The notes under the pieces were generated by a model that saw only the letters and a program-made list of their open reading frames with translations, was not told where the DNA came from and made no database searches. This document shows positions 26,238 through 33,698 of a DNA stretch of 64,000 bases, piece by piece. Source of the DNA: CAVZBW01 sp963778465 (GTDB taxonomy: Bacteria; Actinomycetota; Acidimicrobiia; Acidimicrobiales; RAAP-2); assembly GCA_963778465.1 (NCBI GenBank), contig CAVZUK010000002.1, positions 1,302,001 to 1,366,000 on the forward strand. Direction: 5' to 3'. The translations under genes and the position numbers were made by a program. Position 1 is the first letter of the stretch; every line of letters begins with the position of its first letter.

Positions 26238-26446
26238 CCCACATTGTGGCGTGCCCCTGCGAGGACCGGGCCAGAGCGCCGACGGGTACCCGCCGGTCGG
26301 TCCCGGCCCAGCTCACGAGCGGACGGACCTGGCTCGAGGGCGCGCCCCGAAAACCGGTGGTCACGGACTCTGCTGGCGCCCAACCCTTCCGACCTGCCAC
26401 CATGCGGCGTGGCAGGGAACCGGTTTCCCACGGCCGGAGCGCACCG

Positions 26447-27061
26447 GTGAGAGCGACTCGAGCGTCGAAGGTGGCACCCCTCGAGTTGGCCGGCCGGCGC
26501 ATCACCCTCCGCACCTTCGTCGAGGGTGACTACGAGCAGTGGCACGAGGTGCGCACCCGCTGCCGCGATTGGCTCATCCCGTGGGAGCCTCGCCCGCGGG
26601 GGGCACCGCCACCGGCGGAGGACCGAGCCAGCTTCGCGGCCCGTTGCGCCATCCGCGACCGGGAGCGGCAGCTCGGGACCGGGTACGGGTTCGGCATCTT
26701 CGTCGGGGATCGCCTCGTCGGGGAGATCACGCTCTCGTCGATCCAGCGAGGCCCGTTCCAGAGCGGGTTCGTCGGCTACTGGGTCGACCAGGCGATGGCG
26801 GGCCGGGGCTACGTGCCCGAGGCGGTCGCCTGCGTCCTGCGGTTCTCGTTCGACACCCTCGGGCTGCACCGTGTCGAGATCTCGATCATCCCGCGGAACA
26901 GTCCGAGCCGGAGGGTGGTCGAGAAGCTCGAGCTGCGCCAGGAGGGCCTGTCCGAGCGGTTCCTCGAGATCGACGGGCGCTGGGAGGACCATCTCCGGTT
27001 CGCGATGACGGCGGAGGAGTGGGAGGCCCGGAGGGAGGAGCTCGTCAAGGGCTGGCTGTAG
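26447..27061 (+). CDS. GNAT family N-acetyltransferase (RimJ/RimL-like)
   Basis: Acetyl-CoA-dependent transferase of about 204 aa. It shows ITLRTFVEGDYEQWHEVR at the start of the fold, YGFGIFVGDRLVGEITLS, VGYWVDQAMAGRGYVPEAVA with the pyrophosphate-binding Gx-Gx motif (about 107-126), and RVEISIIPRNSPSRRVVEKL. This matches the RimJ subfamily that acetylates ribosomal-protein N-termini, though other targets are common. The start is uncertain: GTG 26447 has a GGAG 7 nt upstream, ATG 26402 and GTG 26471 are alternatives. Confidence 0.85.
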   Translation: MRATRASKVAPLELAGRRITLRTFVEGDYEQWHEVRTRCRDWLIPWEPRPRGAPPPAEDRASFAARCAIRDRERQLGTGYGFGIFVGDRLVGEITLSSIQRGPFQSGFVGYWVDQAMAGRGYVPEAVACVLRFSFDTLGLHRVEISIIPRNSPSRRVVEKLELRQEGLSERFLEIDGRWEDHLRFAMTAEEWEARREELVKGWL

Positions 27062-27077
27062 GCGACCGTTCCGTTTC

Positions 27078-27902
27078 GTGCCTCTCTCGCATCCCTCTCA
27101 GCCGCCGTGTCCCTCTCAACAGCCCTGCCACGTGCACTGCCCCCCTCGACGGGAGGTGGAGGTCTCGGTCCTCGGTTCGGTCGAGCTCCACGGGGCCGCC
27201 CGCCCGTTCCGGCGACCGTGGGCCCTCGAGCTCGTGACCTATCTGGCCGCGCACCGGGAGGGGGCCGGCACCGAGCAGTGGGTTGCCGCGCTCTGGCCGG
27301 ACCGTGAGATGGCCGCTCCAACTGTCCATTCCGTCTCGTCGGAGGCCCGTCGGGCGCTCGGCTGCTCTCGCCTCGGCTTCGACCACCTTCCCCGGGCCCA
27401 TGGACGCCTCCGGCTCGGCGACACGGTCGGCACCGATTGGTCCCGCTTCGGTGAGCTGAGCCGGCGAGACGACCCCGGAAGCTGGCGTAGGGCGCTCCGA
27501 CTCGTCCGCGGCCGACCGTTCGCCGGTCTGCGCACCCCCGACTGGCCCGTCCTGGACGGTTTCCAGGCCGAGATCGAGACTTCGATCGCGGACCTCGCCG
27601 AGCGGGCTGCCCTGGCCGATCTCCGTGCCGGCAACGGCCGGGGGGCGGTGGATCTCCTCCGGATGGCACTGCGCGGCTGTGCCGACGAGCGCCTCTACCG
27701 CCTCCTCCTGCGCGCCCTCGATGCCGTGGGAGACCGGCTCGGGCTGGAGCGTGTGATGGAGGAGCTGGCCTACCGATCGGGTTCCTTGGACTCCGGGCCC
27801 GCACGCCGGCGAGCGCAGGAGCGCTACCAGGGCACGGTGCACCGCCAGACCCTCGATTTGTACCGGGAGCTCTCAATTGGGAGCCGCCAGCCGGTAGGGT
27901 AG
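27078..27902 (+). CDS. BTAD-type (bacterial transcriptional activator domain) protein
   Basis: Protein of up to 274 aa resembling the SARP/AfsR regulator core. VEVSVLGSVELHG and RPWALELVTYLAAHREG begin a winged-helix-like part, TVHSVSSEARRALG and LPRAHGRLRLGDTVGTDWSRF follow, then a tetratricopeptide-like helical BTAD (about 125-260; GRPFAGLRTPDWPVLDGF, DLRAGNGRGAVDLLRMAL). No ATPase or sensor domain is attached. The N-terminal 25 residues are unlikely to be real; GTG 27132 or 27156 may be the true start. It lies just before a membrane protein gene. It may act with a partner regulator; DNA target unknown. Confidence 0.65.
   Translation: MPLSHPSQPPCPSQQPCHVHCPPRREVEVSVLGSVELHGAARPFRRPWALELVTYLAAHREGAGTEQWVAALWPDREMAAPTVHSVSSEARRALGCSRLGFDHLPRAHGRLRLGDTVGTDWSRFGELSRRDDPGSWRRALRLVRGRPFAGLRTPDWPVLDGFQAEIETSIADLAERAALADLRAGNGRGAVDLLRMALRGCADERLYRLLLRALDAVGDRLGLERVMEELAYRSGSLDSGPARRRAQERYQGTVHRQTLDLYRELSIGSRQPVG
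27895..27900 (+). promoter_or_regulatory. Candidate -10 element (TAGGGT)
   Basis: TAGGGT lies 10 nt before the ATG at 27911 and overlaps the stop of the BTAD gene. It belongs to the recurring TANNNT-near-start pattern; no -35 was recognised. Confidence 0.3.
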
Positions 27903-27910
27903 CGGGCTCC

Positions 27911-28864
27911 ATGCGTGGGAGCTCAACGGGCAAATGGGTCAGTCGCGCCGCCGCGACCGGGAGCAGCCGCACCTATCGCGGCAAGACCCCGGTCAATTGG
28001 TACATGGGCCTGGCCCTCATCCTGGTCCTCGGCCTCCTCTCCGTCGGGTTCGCCCGGTACGAGTATGCGCAGACGTCCTCCAACGCCAAGCCCACGACCT
28101 GGTACGCGGGACTTTCCTTCGTCCGCTGCGGCACCCAGGAGGCGACCCTCCCCGCCTCGTCCTCCGGCTCCGGGGTCACGACTCCGGGGAGCGGCGTGCT
28201 CGCCATCACCCTTCGGGACCGGTCGCAGGCGACGCTGGGCCGCTTCGTGGACGGCTATCCGGGCCTCACGCTCACGTCGACCTCGCTCGGGTATCCCGGG
28301 GCCAAGGTGCTGCACAACGGCGACACCTGCCCGGCCGGCACGCCCTATGCCGGGAGGAAGGGCGTGGTCAAGGTCGTCTACTGGTCCAACTTCTCGCAGT
28401 CGACCGGGCACTCCGTCTCGGACCCGAGCAGCCTGGCGCTGACCAACGGACAGTTGGTGACGGCCGCCTTCGTGCCGGCCGGGGTCAAGGTGCCCAAGCC
28501 GCCGCAGTCGACGATCACGGCCGTGCTCTCCGCCATCGGTGGCTCCCCGCCGACCACCACGACGACGACCCGTGCGCCCGCAGCGAGCACGACCACGACG
28601 ACGTCCAAGGCGACCACGACCACCGGGAAGACCGCGACCTCCGATCCCGGGACCACGACCTCGTCCCCGACCACGACGACCTCGGGCCAGACCAACACCA
28701 CCAGCCCGTCCAACGGGGGCGGCGGCACGGCCCCGCCCACCACCCAGGACACCTCGCCGCCCACCACCACGACGGCGCCGCCGGACACCACCACGACGGC
28801 GCCGCCGGACACCACGACGACCTCGTCCCCGACGACGACCACCACCACCACGACCACGGGGTGA
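27911..28864 (+). CDS. Single-pass membrane protein with Thr-rich low-complexity tail
   Basis: Unrecognised protein of 317 aa. One membrane helix at about 30-48 (WYMGLALILVLGLLSVGFA) is followed by an extracytoplasmic domain (50-210) with two cysteines (FVRCGTQEA, GDTCPAGTP) that could form a disulfide. The C-terminal 100 residues are almost only Thr, Pro, Ser and Ala. They include tandem TTTTAPPD units and look like a wall-spanning or O-glycosylated stalk. It precedes the nucleotidyltransferase by 10 nt and may belong to the same transcript. Function unknown. Confidence 0.65.
   Translation: MRGSSTGKWVSRAAATGSSRTYRGKTPVNWYMGLALILVLGLLSVGFARYEYAQTSSNAKPTTWYAGLSFVRCGTQEATLPASSSGSGVTTPGSGVLAITLRDRSQATLGRFVDGYPGLTLTSTSLGYPGAKVLHNGDTCPAGTPYAGRKGVVKVVYWSNFSQSTGHSVSDPSSLALTNGQLVTAAFVPAGVKVPKPPQSTITAVLSAIGGSPPTTTTTTRAPAASTTTTTSKATTTTGKTATSDPGTTTSSPTTTTSGQTNTTSPSNGGGGTAPPTTQDTSPPTTTTAPPDTTTTAPPDTTTTSSPTTTTTTTTTG
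28762..28809 (+). repeat. Tandem repeat, 2 x 24 bp
   Basis: Two exact, adjacent 24-bp copies (28762-28785 and 28786-28809) each encode an eight-residue Thr/Ala/Pro/Asp unit in the stalk of the upstream membrane protein. Such a perfect repeat could vary in copy number between strains. Confidence 0.9.
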
Positions 28865-28874
28865 GCGGCGCCCG

Positions 28875-29951
28875 GTGAAGGCCATCCTCCTCGTCGGGGG
28901 TGAGGGGACGCGGCTCCGTCCGCTCACCTACCACACGCCCAAGCAGATGCTGCCGATCGTGGGCCGTCCGATGATCGAACGGGTGCTCGAGCACCTCGCG
29001 GCGCACGGAGTCGACGAGGCGGTCCTCTCCCTCGGGTACCTGCCGGACGCGTTCATGCGGGCGTACCCCGAGGGGGTCGCCGGTGGCGTTCGGCTCTCCT
29101 ACGCCGTCGAGCCGGAGCCGTTCGACACGGCCGGTGCCGTGCGCTTCGCCGCCGACACGGCCGGCATCGAGGAGACCTTCGTGGTCCTCAACGGCGACGT
29201 GCTCACCGACATGGACGTCTCCGCGCTCATCGAGTTCCACCGACTCTCCGGGGCACAGGCCACGATCGCCCTCCATCCCGTCGAGGACCCCTCGAGATTC
29301 GGAGTCGTGCAGACCGACGAGCACGGCCGCGTGGAGGCGTTCATCGAGAAGCCCCCCGCCGACCAGGCACCGACCAACCTGATCAACGCGGGCACCTACG
29401 TGCTCGAGCCGGCCGTCCTCGACCGGATCTCACCGGGCCGGCGGGTCTCGATCGAGCGGGAGACCTTTCCCGCGTTGGTCGAGGACGGCCAGGTCTTCGC
29501 CCTGCCCGACGCGAGCTACTGGCTCGACACCGGCACTCCGGTGGCGTACCTGCAGGCCCACCGCGACCTGCTCGACGGGACGCGGGGGGTCCCCCCCAAC
29601 GCCTCGGCGGAGGAGCTCGACGGCAACATCTGGACGGAGGGCGACGCGATCGTCAAGGGAACCGTCGTGGGACCCTCGTACGTTGCACGCGACGTGCGGG
29701 TGTCGGGGGGGGCGACGGTGCGGGGGTCGTTCCTCGGCTGCTGCAGCGTCGTCGAGGACGGAGCGCGAATCGTGGACTCCGTGGTGCTCGACGGTGCTCA
29801 CGTCGCGGCCGACGCGTCGGTGGAGGGGTCCATCGTGGGGCCTGGGGCGACGATCGGCCAGCGCTGCTCGGTCCGGCCCGTCTCGGTGATCGGTGGGGGG
29901 GCCATCCTGGCCTCGGGTACCGTGCTCGACGGTGCCCGCGTCCCGGAGTAG
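28875..29951 (+). CDS. Sugar-phosphate nucleotidyltransferase (mannose-1-phosphate guanylyltransferase-like)
   Basis: Enzyme of 358 aa that makes a nucleotide sugar. The N-terminal KAILLVGGEGTRLRPLTYHT (1-21) is the NTP-binding loop. PKQMLPIVGRPMIERVLEHL, VVLNGDVLTDMD (metal-binding Asp, about 105-116), VEAFIEKPP and NLINAGTYVLEP follow. The C-terminal 110 residues form a left-handed beta-helix of hexapeptide type (VVGPSYVARDVRVSGGATV, SIVGPGATIGQRC). This layout fits the ManB/RmlA2 type known to make GDP-mannose in mycobacteria. With ManB and Pgi/Pmi later in the window it would complete GDP-mannose synthesis. GTG start at 28875; GDP specificity is inference. Confidence 0.83.
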   Translation: MKAILLVGGEGTRLRPLTYHTPKQMLPIVGRPMIERVLEHLAAHGVDEAVLSLGYLPDAFMRAYPEGVAGGVRLSYAVEPEPFDTAGAVRFAADTAGIEETFVVLNGDVLTDMDVSALIEFHRLSGAQATIALHPVEDPSRFGVVQTDEHGRVEAFIEKPPADQAPTNLINAGTYVLEPAVLDRISPGRRVSIERETFPALVEDGQVFALPDASYWLDTGTPVAYLQAHRDLLDGTRGVPPNASAEELDGNIWTEGDAIVKGTVVGPSYVARDVRVSGGATVRGSFLGCCSVVEDGARIVDSVVLDGAHVAADASVEGSIVGPGATIGQRCSVRPVSVIGGGAILASGTVLDGARVPE

Positions 29952-29976
29952 CGGCGGGCCGGGAGGAGCCGGCGCG

Positions 29977-30918
29977 ATGAGGACATTCGTCACGGGGGGA
30001 GCGGGGTTCATCGGATCGACGCTGGTAGACCGCCTGTTGGCGGAGGGCCACGAGGTGGACGTGATCGACGACCTGTCGTCCGGCACCCTCTCCAATCTCG
30101 CCCCGGCAAGGGCGATGGCGGACCGGTCCCTCTCGGTCCACCAGCTCGACATCCGCTCGGCCGACGTGGTCGAGCTCATGAGCCGTCGCCGGCCCGAGGT
30201 GGTGTTCCACCTGGCTGCCCAGAAGGCGGTCCCGGTCTCCATCGACAAGCCCGTGCTGGACGCGGACATCAACATCCTCGGCAGCCTCCAGGTGCTCGAG
30301 GGCGCGAGGGCGGCAGGGGCGCACCGCGTGGTCTACGCCGCGAGCGGAGGCACGCTCTACGGCGACGTCGCGGTCGAGGACTTCCCGATCAGAGAGTCGC
30401 AGCCGCAGCGCCCGACCACCCCTTACGGCGTGTCGAAGAAGGTGGTGATCGACTACCTCGAGATGTACCGGGCGATGTACGCCCTCGAGTTCTCCGCACT
30501 GGCGCTCGCCAACGTCTACGGCCCGCGCCAGGATCCAGAGGGGGAGGCCGGGGTGGTCGCCATCTTCGCCGGGCGGATGCTGCGCGGCGAGCCCGTCACC
30601 ATCTACGGCGACGGGGACCAGACGCGCGACTTCGTCTACGTGGACGACGTCGTCGACGCGCTGGTGCGGGCCGGGAGCCGGGGCGGGGGGCTCGTGTGCA
30701 ACATCGGCACCGGCCGGGAGACCTCCATCAACGAGGTGTTCGCCGCCGTCGCGGCGGCCGCCGGCTACGAATTGCCGGCCGGGCACGGCCCGCCGAGGGC
30801 CGAAGTGCGCCGCAACGTCCTCGACTGCGCTCGAGCGTCCATGCAGCTCGGATGGCAGCCCTGGACGGGGCTCGCGGAGGGCGTGGGCGCGACCGTGGAG
30901 TACTTCCGCACGAACTGA
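29977..30918 (+). CDS. NAD-dependent nucleotide-sugar epimerase (GalE-like extended SDR)
   Basis: Rossmann-fold sugar-nucleotide enzyme of 313 aa. MRTFVTGGAGFIGSTLVDRL carries TGxxGFIG. VIDDLSSG follows strand 2. The catalytic triad is visible in AASGGTLYG (about 122-130) and YGVSKK (YxxxK, about 149-154), then ANVYGPRQDP and TRDFVYVDDVVDAL. The ATG has a strong GGGAGGAG about 7 nt upstream. It lies 25 nt after the nucleotidyltransferase, so probably one operon. UDP-glucose/galactose epimerisation is the usual role, but GDP sugars cannot be excluded. Confidence 0.87.
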   Translation: MRTFVTGGAGFIGSTLVDRLLAEGHEVDVIDDLSSGTLSNLAPARAMADRSLSVHQLDIRSADVVELMSRRRPEVVFHLAAQKAVPVSIDKPVLDADINILGSLQVLEGARAAGAHRVVYAASGGTLYGDVAVEDFPIRESQPQRPTTPYGVSKKVVIDYLEMYRAMYALEFSALALANVYGPRQDPEGEAGVVAIFAGRMLRGEPVTIYGDGDQTRDFVYVDDVVDALVRAGSRGGGLVCNIGTGRETSINEVFAAVAAAAGYELPAGHGPPRAEVRRNVLDCARASMQLGWQPWTGLAEGVGATVEYFRTN

Positions 30919-30937
30919 GCTGGGGGAGGTGGGGGCC

Positions 30938-31669
30938 CTAGCGGAAGAGGTCCTCGGCAGGCGGTCGTACCACCTCTTTTCGGACCGAACCCGGACGGAG
31001 CCACGTCGGATCGACCCCGCGCACGATCGCGGCCGGGAGGCGACGGTCCTTGCCCATGACGAGCTCGGCGGCCGCAGCCAGCTCGTCGGCGACACAGACC
31101 TGGGTGGCCACGAGCTCGCGCCCGGTGGCGTCGGTCGTGCCGCGGAGGTCGACGACGGCTGCGATCCCCGCGCACCCGATGGCGACGTCGGTCACGCCCT
31201 GCCGCCACGGCCGCCCAAAGGTATCGGAGACGATCACCGCCAGCTCGATCCCGAATCGGTGCCCCAGCCCGTCGCGGATCCGGCGGGCCGAGCGGTCGGG
31301 ATCGACCGGCAGGAGGGCGGCGGTCCCTCGGGCCACGTTGGAGAGGTCGACTCCCGAATTGGCACAGACGAACCCATGGCTCGTCTCCGTGATGAGCACG
31401 TCCGCCCGTCGACGCAGCACCCTGCGGCTCTCTGCCGTGACCAGCCTCGCCTTGGCCTCCGGGTCCGAGTCGTCGATCGGGACCAGACGCCCTTCGGCCT
31501 TGGACACGATCTTCTGGGTCACGACGAGCACGTCCCCGCCCTGGGCCGTGAGGCGGTGCTCGCCGCCGCCGTCGAGAGCCTGTGCGAGGACCGCCACGAG
31601 GTCGGTGCCGGGAACGACCTCCGGCACGCCCGGAACGGGCCAGACGGTGAGGGGGGCCGGGACGCTCAT
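30938..31669 (-). CDS. cofE: Coenzyme F420-0:L-glutamate ligase
   Basis: Adds L-glutamate residues to F420-0 using GTP. The 243-aa protein shows the CofE pattern GGDVLVVTQKIVSKAEGR (about 44-61), ETSHGFVCANSGVDLSNV, ALLPVDPDRSARRIRDGL and SDTFGRPWRQGVTDVAIGCAG (about 148-168). It has only the ligase domain; the C-terminal FMN/nitroreductase-like domain found in mycobacterial FbiB is absent, so dehydro-F420 reduction must be done by another protein. It lies 19 nt downstream of cofD on the same strand, an obvious operon. Confidence 0.93.
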   Translation of the reverse strand: MSVPAPLTVWPVPGVPEVVPGTDLVAVLAQALDGGGEHRLTAQGGDVLVVTQKIVSKAEGRLVPIDDSDPEAKARLVTAESRRVLRRRADVLITETSHGFVCANSGVDLSNVARGTAALLPVDPDRSARRIRDGLGHRFGIELAVIVSDTFGRPWRQGVTDVAIGCAGIAAVVDLRGTTDATGRELVATQVCVADELAAAAELVMGKDRRLPAAIVRGVDPTWLRPGSVRKEVVRPPAEDLFR

Positions 31670-31688
31670 CGAGGGGTTGCCCGGGCCC

Positions 31689-32684
31689 TCAGAGGCGTGC
31701 CGGCCCGGGGACCAGGTGGGAGGCGAGCGCCCGGGCCCGCTCGGGCGTCGACATCACGGTGCCCACCACCAGGCTGCGCATTCCGGTCGCCTCGACCTCG
31801 GGGCCCAGCGCCACGTCGACCTCGTCGATGACCAGGGTCGCGGCGAATTCGGCGTAGGCGCGGGCCACGCCGACCACCGAGGCCTCGAGGCCGAGCTCCC
31901 GCAGCAGCCGGTCGGCCGGGCCCTTGAGGGCCGCACCGCCCACGATCGGGGAGACGGCGACGACGTCGCCGCGACGCCGGCGCAGCGCCTCGGCAATCTC
32001 CGGCAGGGCGAGGATCGGGCCGATGGACAGGATGGGGTTGGAGGGGCAGATGATGATCCGCTCGGCACCGGTCAGGGCCTCGAGGACCCCCGGCGCGGAC
32101 CGGGCCCGGTTCGCCCCGTCGAAGCGCACCCGCTCGACGGGCACCGAATGGGCCAAGCGGACGAAGTAGTCCTGGAAGGCGATCTCCCGCGAGCCGGCTT
32201 CTCGGGACAGCCCGTTGCCGGATCCCGGCTCGGCCGGCCGCTCGCCCGTTGGCCCGTCGGTCACGGTGAGCATCGTCCGCACGGGATCGTCGGACATCGG
32301 GAGGATGGGCAGGCGCAGGCCGAACCTCGCGGACAGCTCGGCCGTGACCTCGCTCAAGGTCGCGCCTTCGGAGAGTCGTGCCGTGCGGTAGAGGTGGGTG
32401 GCCAGATCCTGGTCGCCGAGACGGAACCACGTCTCGCCGCCGAGGCGCTCGAGGGATTCCATGACCCGCCAGGACTCCCCGGCGAGCCCCCAACCGGTCT
32501 CGGGGTTGTACACGCCCGCGAGCGTGTAGGTCACGGTGTCGATGTCGGGGCTGACCCGTAGGCCATGGATCTCGAAGTCGTCCCCCGTGTTGACGACGGC
32601 CACGACCTCGGAGGGATCGACCACTTGCACCAACCCCGAGAGGAGCCGGGCGGCTCCGACACCTCCGGCGAGAGCGACCAGCAC
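31689..32684 (-). CDS. cofD: 2-phospho-L-lactate transferase (CofD/FbiA)
   Basis: Joins the phospholactyl or phosphoenolpyruvyl moiety to Fo in F420 biosynthesis. The protein is 331 aa with MLVALAGGVGAARLLSGL at the start, VVNTGDDFEIHGLRVSPDID (about 30-49), AGVYNPETGWGLAGES, FRLGDQDLATHLYRT and CPSNPILSIGPILAL (about 204-218), all family signatures. It is the first gene of a two-gene unit with cofE. It is divergent from the beta-lactamase-like gene with a 38-bp gap. Confidence 0.95.
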   Translation of the reverse strand: MLVALAGGVGAARLLSGLVQVVDPSEVVAVVNTGDDFEIHGLRVSPDIDTVTYTLAGVYNPETGWGLAGESWRVMESLERLGGETWFRLGDQDLATHLYRTARLSEGATLSEVTAELSARFGLRLPILPMSDDPVRTMLTVTDGPTGERPAEPGSGNGLSREAGSREIAFQDYFVRLAHSVPVERVRFDGANRARSAPGVLEALTGAERIIICPSNPILSIGPILALPEIAEALRRRRGDVVAVSPIVGGAALKGPADRLLRELGLEASVVGVARAYAEFAATLVIDEVDVALGPEVEATGMRSLVVGTVMSTPERARALASHLVPGPARL

Positions 32685-32709
32685 CGGGCCAGACTAAGCG
32701 GAGGCCCGG

Positions 32710-32715
32710 TACCCT
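32710..32715 (+). promoter_or_regulatory. Candidate -10 element (TACCCT), leaderless start at 32723
   Basis: TACCCT lies exactly 7 nt before the GTG at 32723 within the 38-bp divergent gap, leaving no room for a ribosome site. This fits a leaderless transcript. Confidence 0.45.
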
Positions 32716-32722
32716 TCCCCGC

Positions 32723-33592
32723 GTGCAGGCCCTTGCCATGCTCGACGCGTGGCCGGTGACGCGCCACTCGGCGGGAGTGGTGGTCCAGCGAGGAGGGGAG
32801 ACCGGGATGCACCGGGTCGGAAGCGGCGACGCCCGGGCACGCTTTCCCTGGGCATCCGTGACCAAGCTGGCGACCGCCCTGTGCGTCCTCGTGGCCGTGG
32901 AGGAGGGCGTCCTGGCCCTCGACGAGCCGGCGGGGCCGGCTGGCTCGACCGTTCGTCACCTCCTGGCCCACGCCTCGGGCCTCGGCCCCGACGGTGCGGT
33001 CCTCGCCGCTCCGGGCCGTCGGCGCATCTACTCCAACGAGGGATTCCGGGAGCTCGGCCGGATCGTGGCCGGCCGCTCGGGGCTCGCCTATACCGAGTAC
33101 CTCTCGGAGGCGGTGCTCGAGCCCCTCGGGATGCGCGGCACGGAGATGGCGGCCGGAGCGGCCGATCCGCCGGCGGGTGCCGGGGATCCGGCGGCCGGTC
33201 TGGTCGGCCCCCTCGAAGACCTCCTGGCCCTGGGTCGGGAGCTGCTCCGGCCGACCGTCGTGCACCGCGAGACGCTGGCCGCGGCGACGGCCGTGGCCTT
33301 CCCCGGGCTCGCCGGCGTGCTCCCGGGGTTCGGGCGCCAGGACCCCTGTGACTGGGGCCTCGGGTTCGAGGTGCGGGACGCCAAGCAGCCCCACTGGACC
33401 GGCGCACGCAACTCACCGGAGACGTTCGGGCACTTCGGGCAGGCCGGGGGGTTCCTCTGGGTCGACCCCGTCGCCGGCGTCGCCTGCGCCGTGCTGACCG
33501 ACCGCGAATTCGGTCCGTGGGCCGCCGAGGCGTGGCCGGTGCTCTCGGACGCCGTGCTCGTCGAGGCGTCGTCCGGGTGGCCGGCCCCGTGA
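32723..33592 (+). CDS. Beta-lactamase-like serine hydrolase (class C/penicillin-binding fold)
   Basis: Protein of 289 aa with the three active-site elements of the serine beta-lactamase/DD-peptidase/esterase superfamily: SxxK in WASVTKLATAL (Ser about 45), YxN in IYSNEGFRELG (about 103) and HxG-like GHFGQAGGFLWVD (about 235-247). PWASVTKL and LLAHASGLGPDG match Pfam Beta-lactamase (PF00144) members. No signal peptide, so more likely an intracellular esterase or amidase than a resistance enzyme. It is shorter than AmpC (about 360 aa). It is followed by an acyl-CoA synthetase on the same strand. Confidence 0.8.
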   Translation: MQALAMLDAWPVTRHSAGVVVQRGGETGMHRVGSGDARARFPWASVTKLATALCVLVAVEEGVLALDEPAGPAGSTVRHLLAHASGLGPDGAVLAAPGRRRIYSNEGFRELGRIVAGRSGLAYTEYLSEAVLEPLGMRGTEMAAGAADPPAGAGDPAAGLVGPLEDLLALGRELLRPTVVHRETLAAATAVAFPGLAGVLPGFGRQDPCDWGLGFEVRDAKQPHWTGARNSPETFGHFGQAGGFLWVDPVAGVACAVLTDREFGPWAAEAWPVLSDAVLVEASSGWPAP

Positions 33593-33698
33593 CTCGGTGC
33601 GCGCCGGGTCGTTGCGGGCCCGTGCCACGAGTCGCGCACCCGCTCCGCACCCGGGTACCATCGCATGCTCGTATGACCAGGTGGCGACCACGACCGCG

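Noticed and set aside
28540..28864. Repetitive Thr-coding region as a CRISPR-like array
   Set aside because: The repeats are contiguous, in frame with a CDS, with no spacers and no cas genes.
32723..33592. Antibiotic-resistance beta-lactamase
   Set aside because: The fold motifs are present, but there is no signal peptide and the length is short. Similar proteins are mostly esterases or peptidases.
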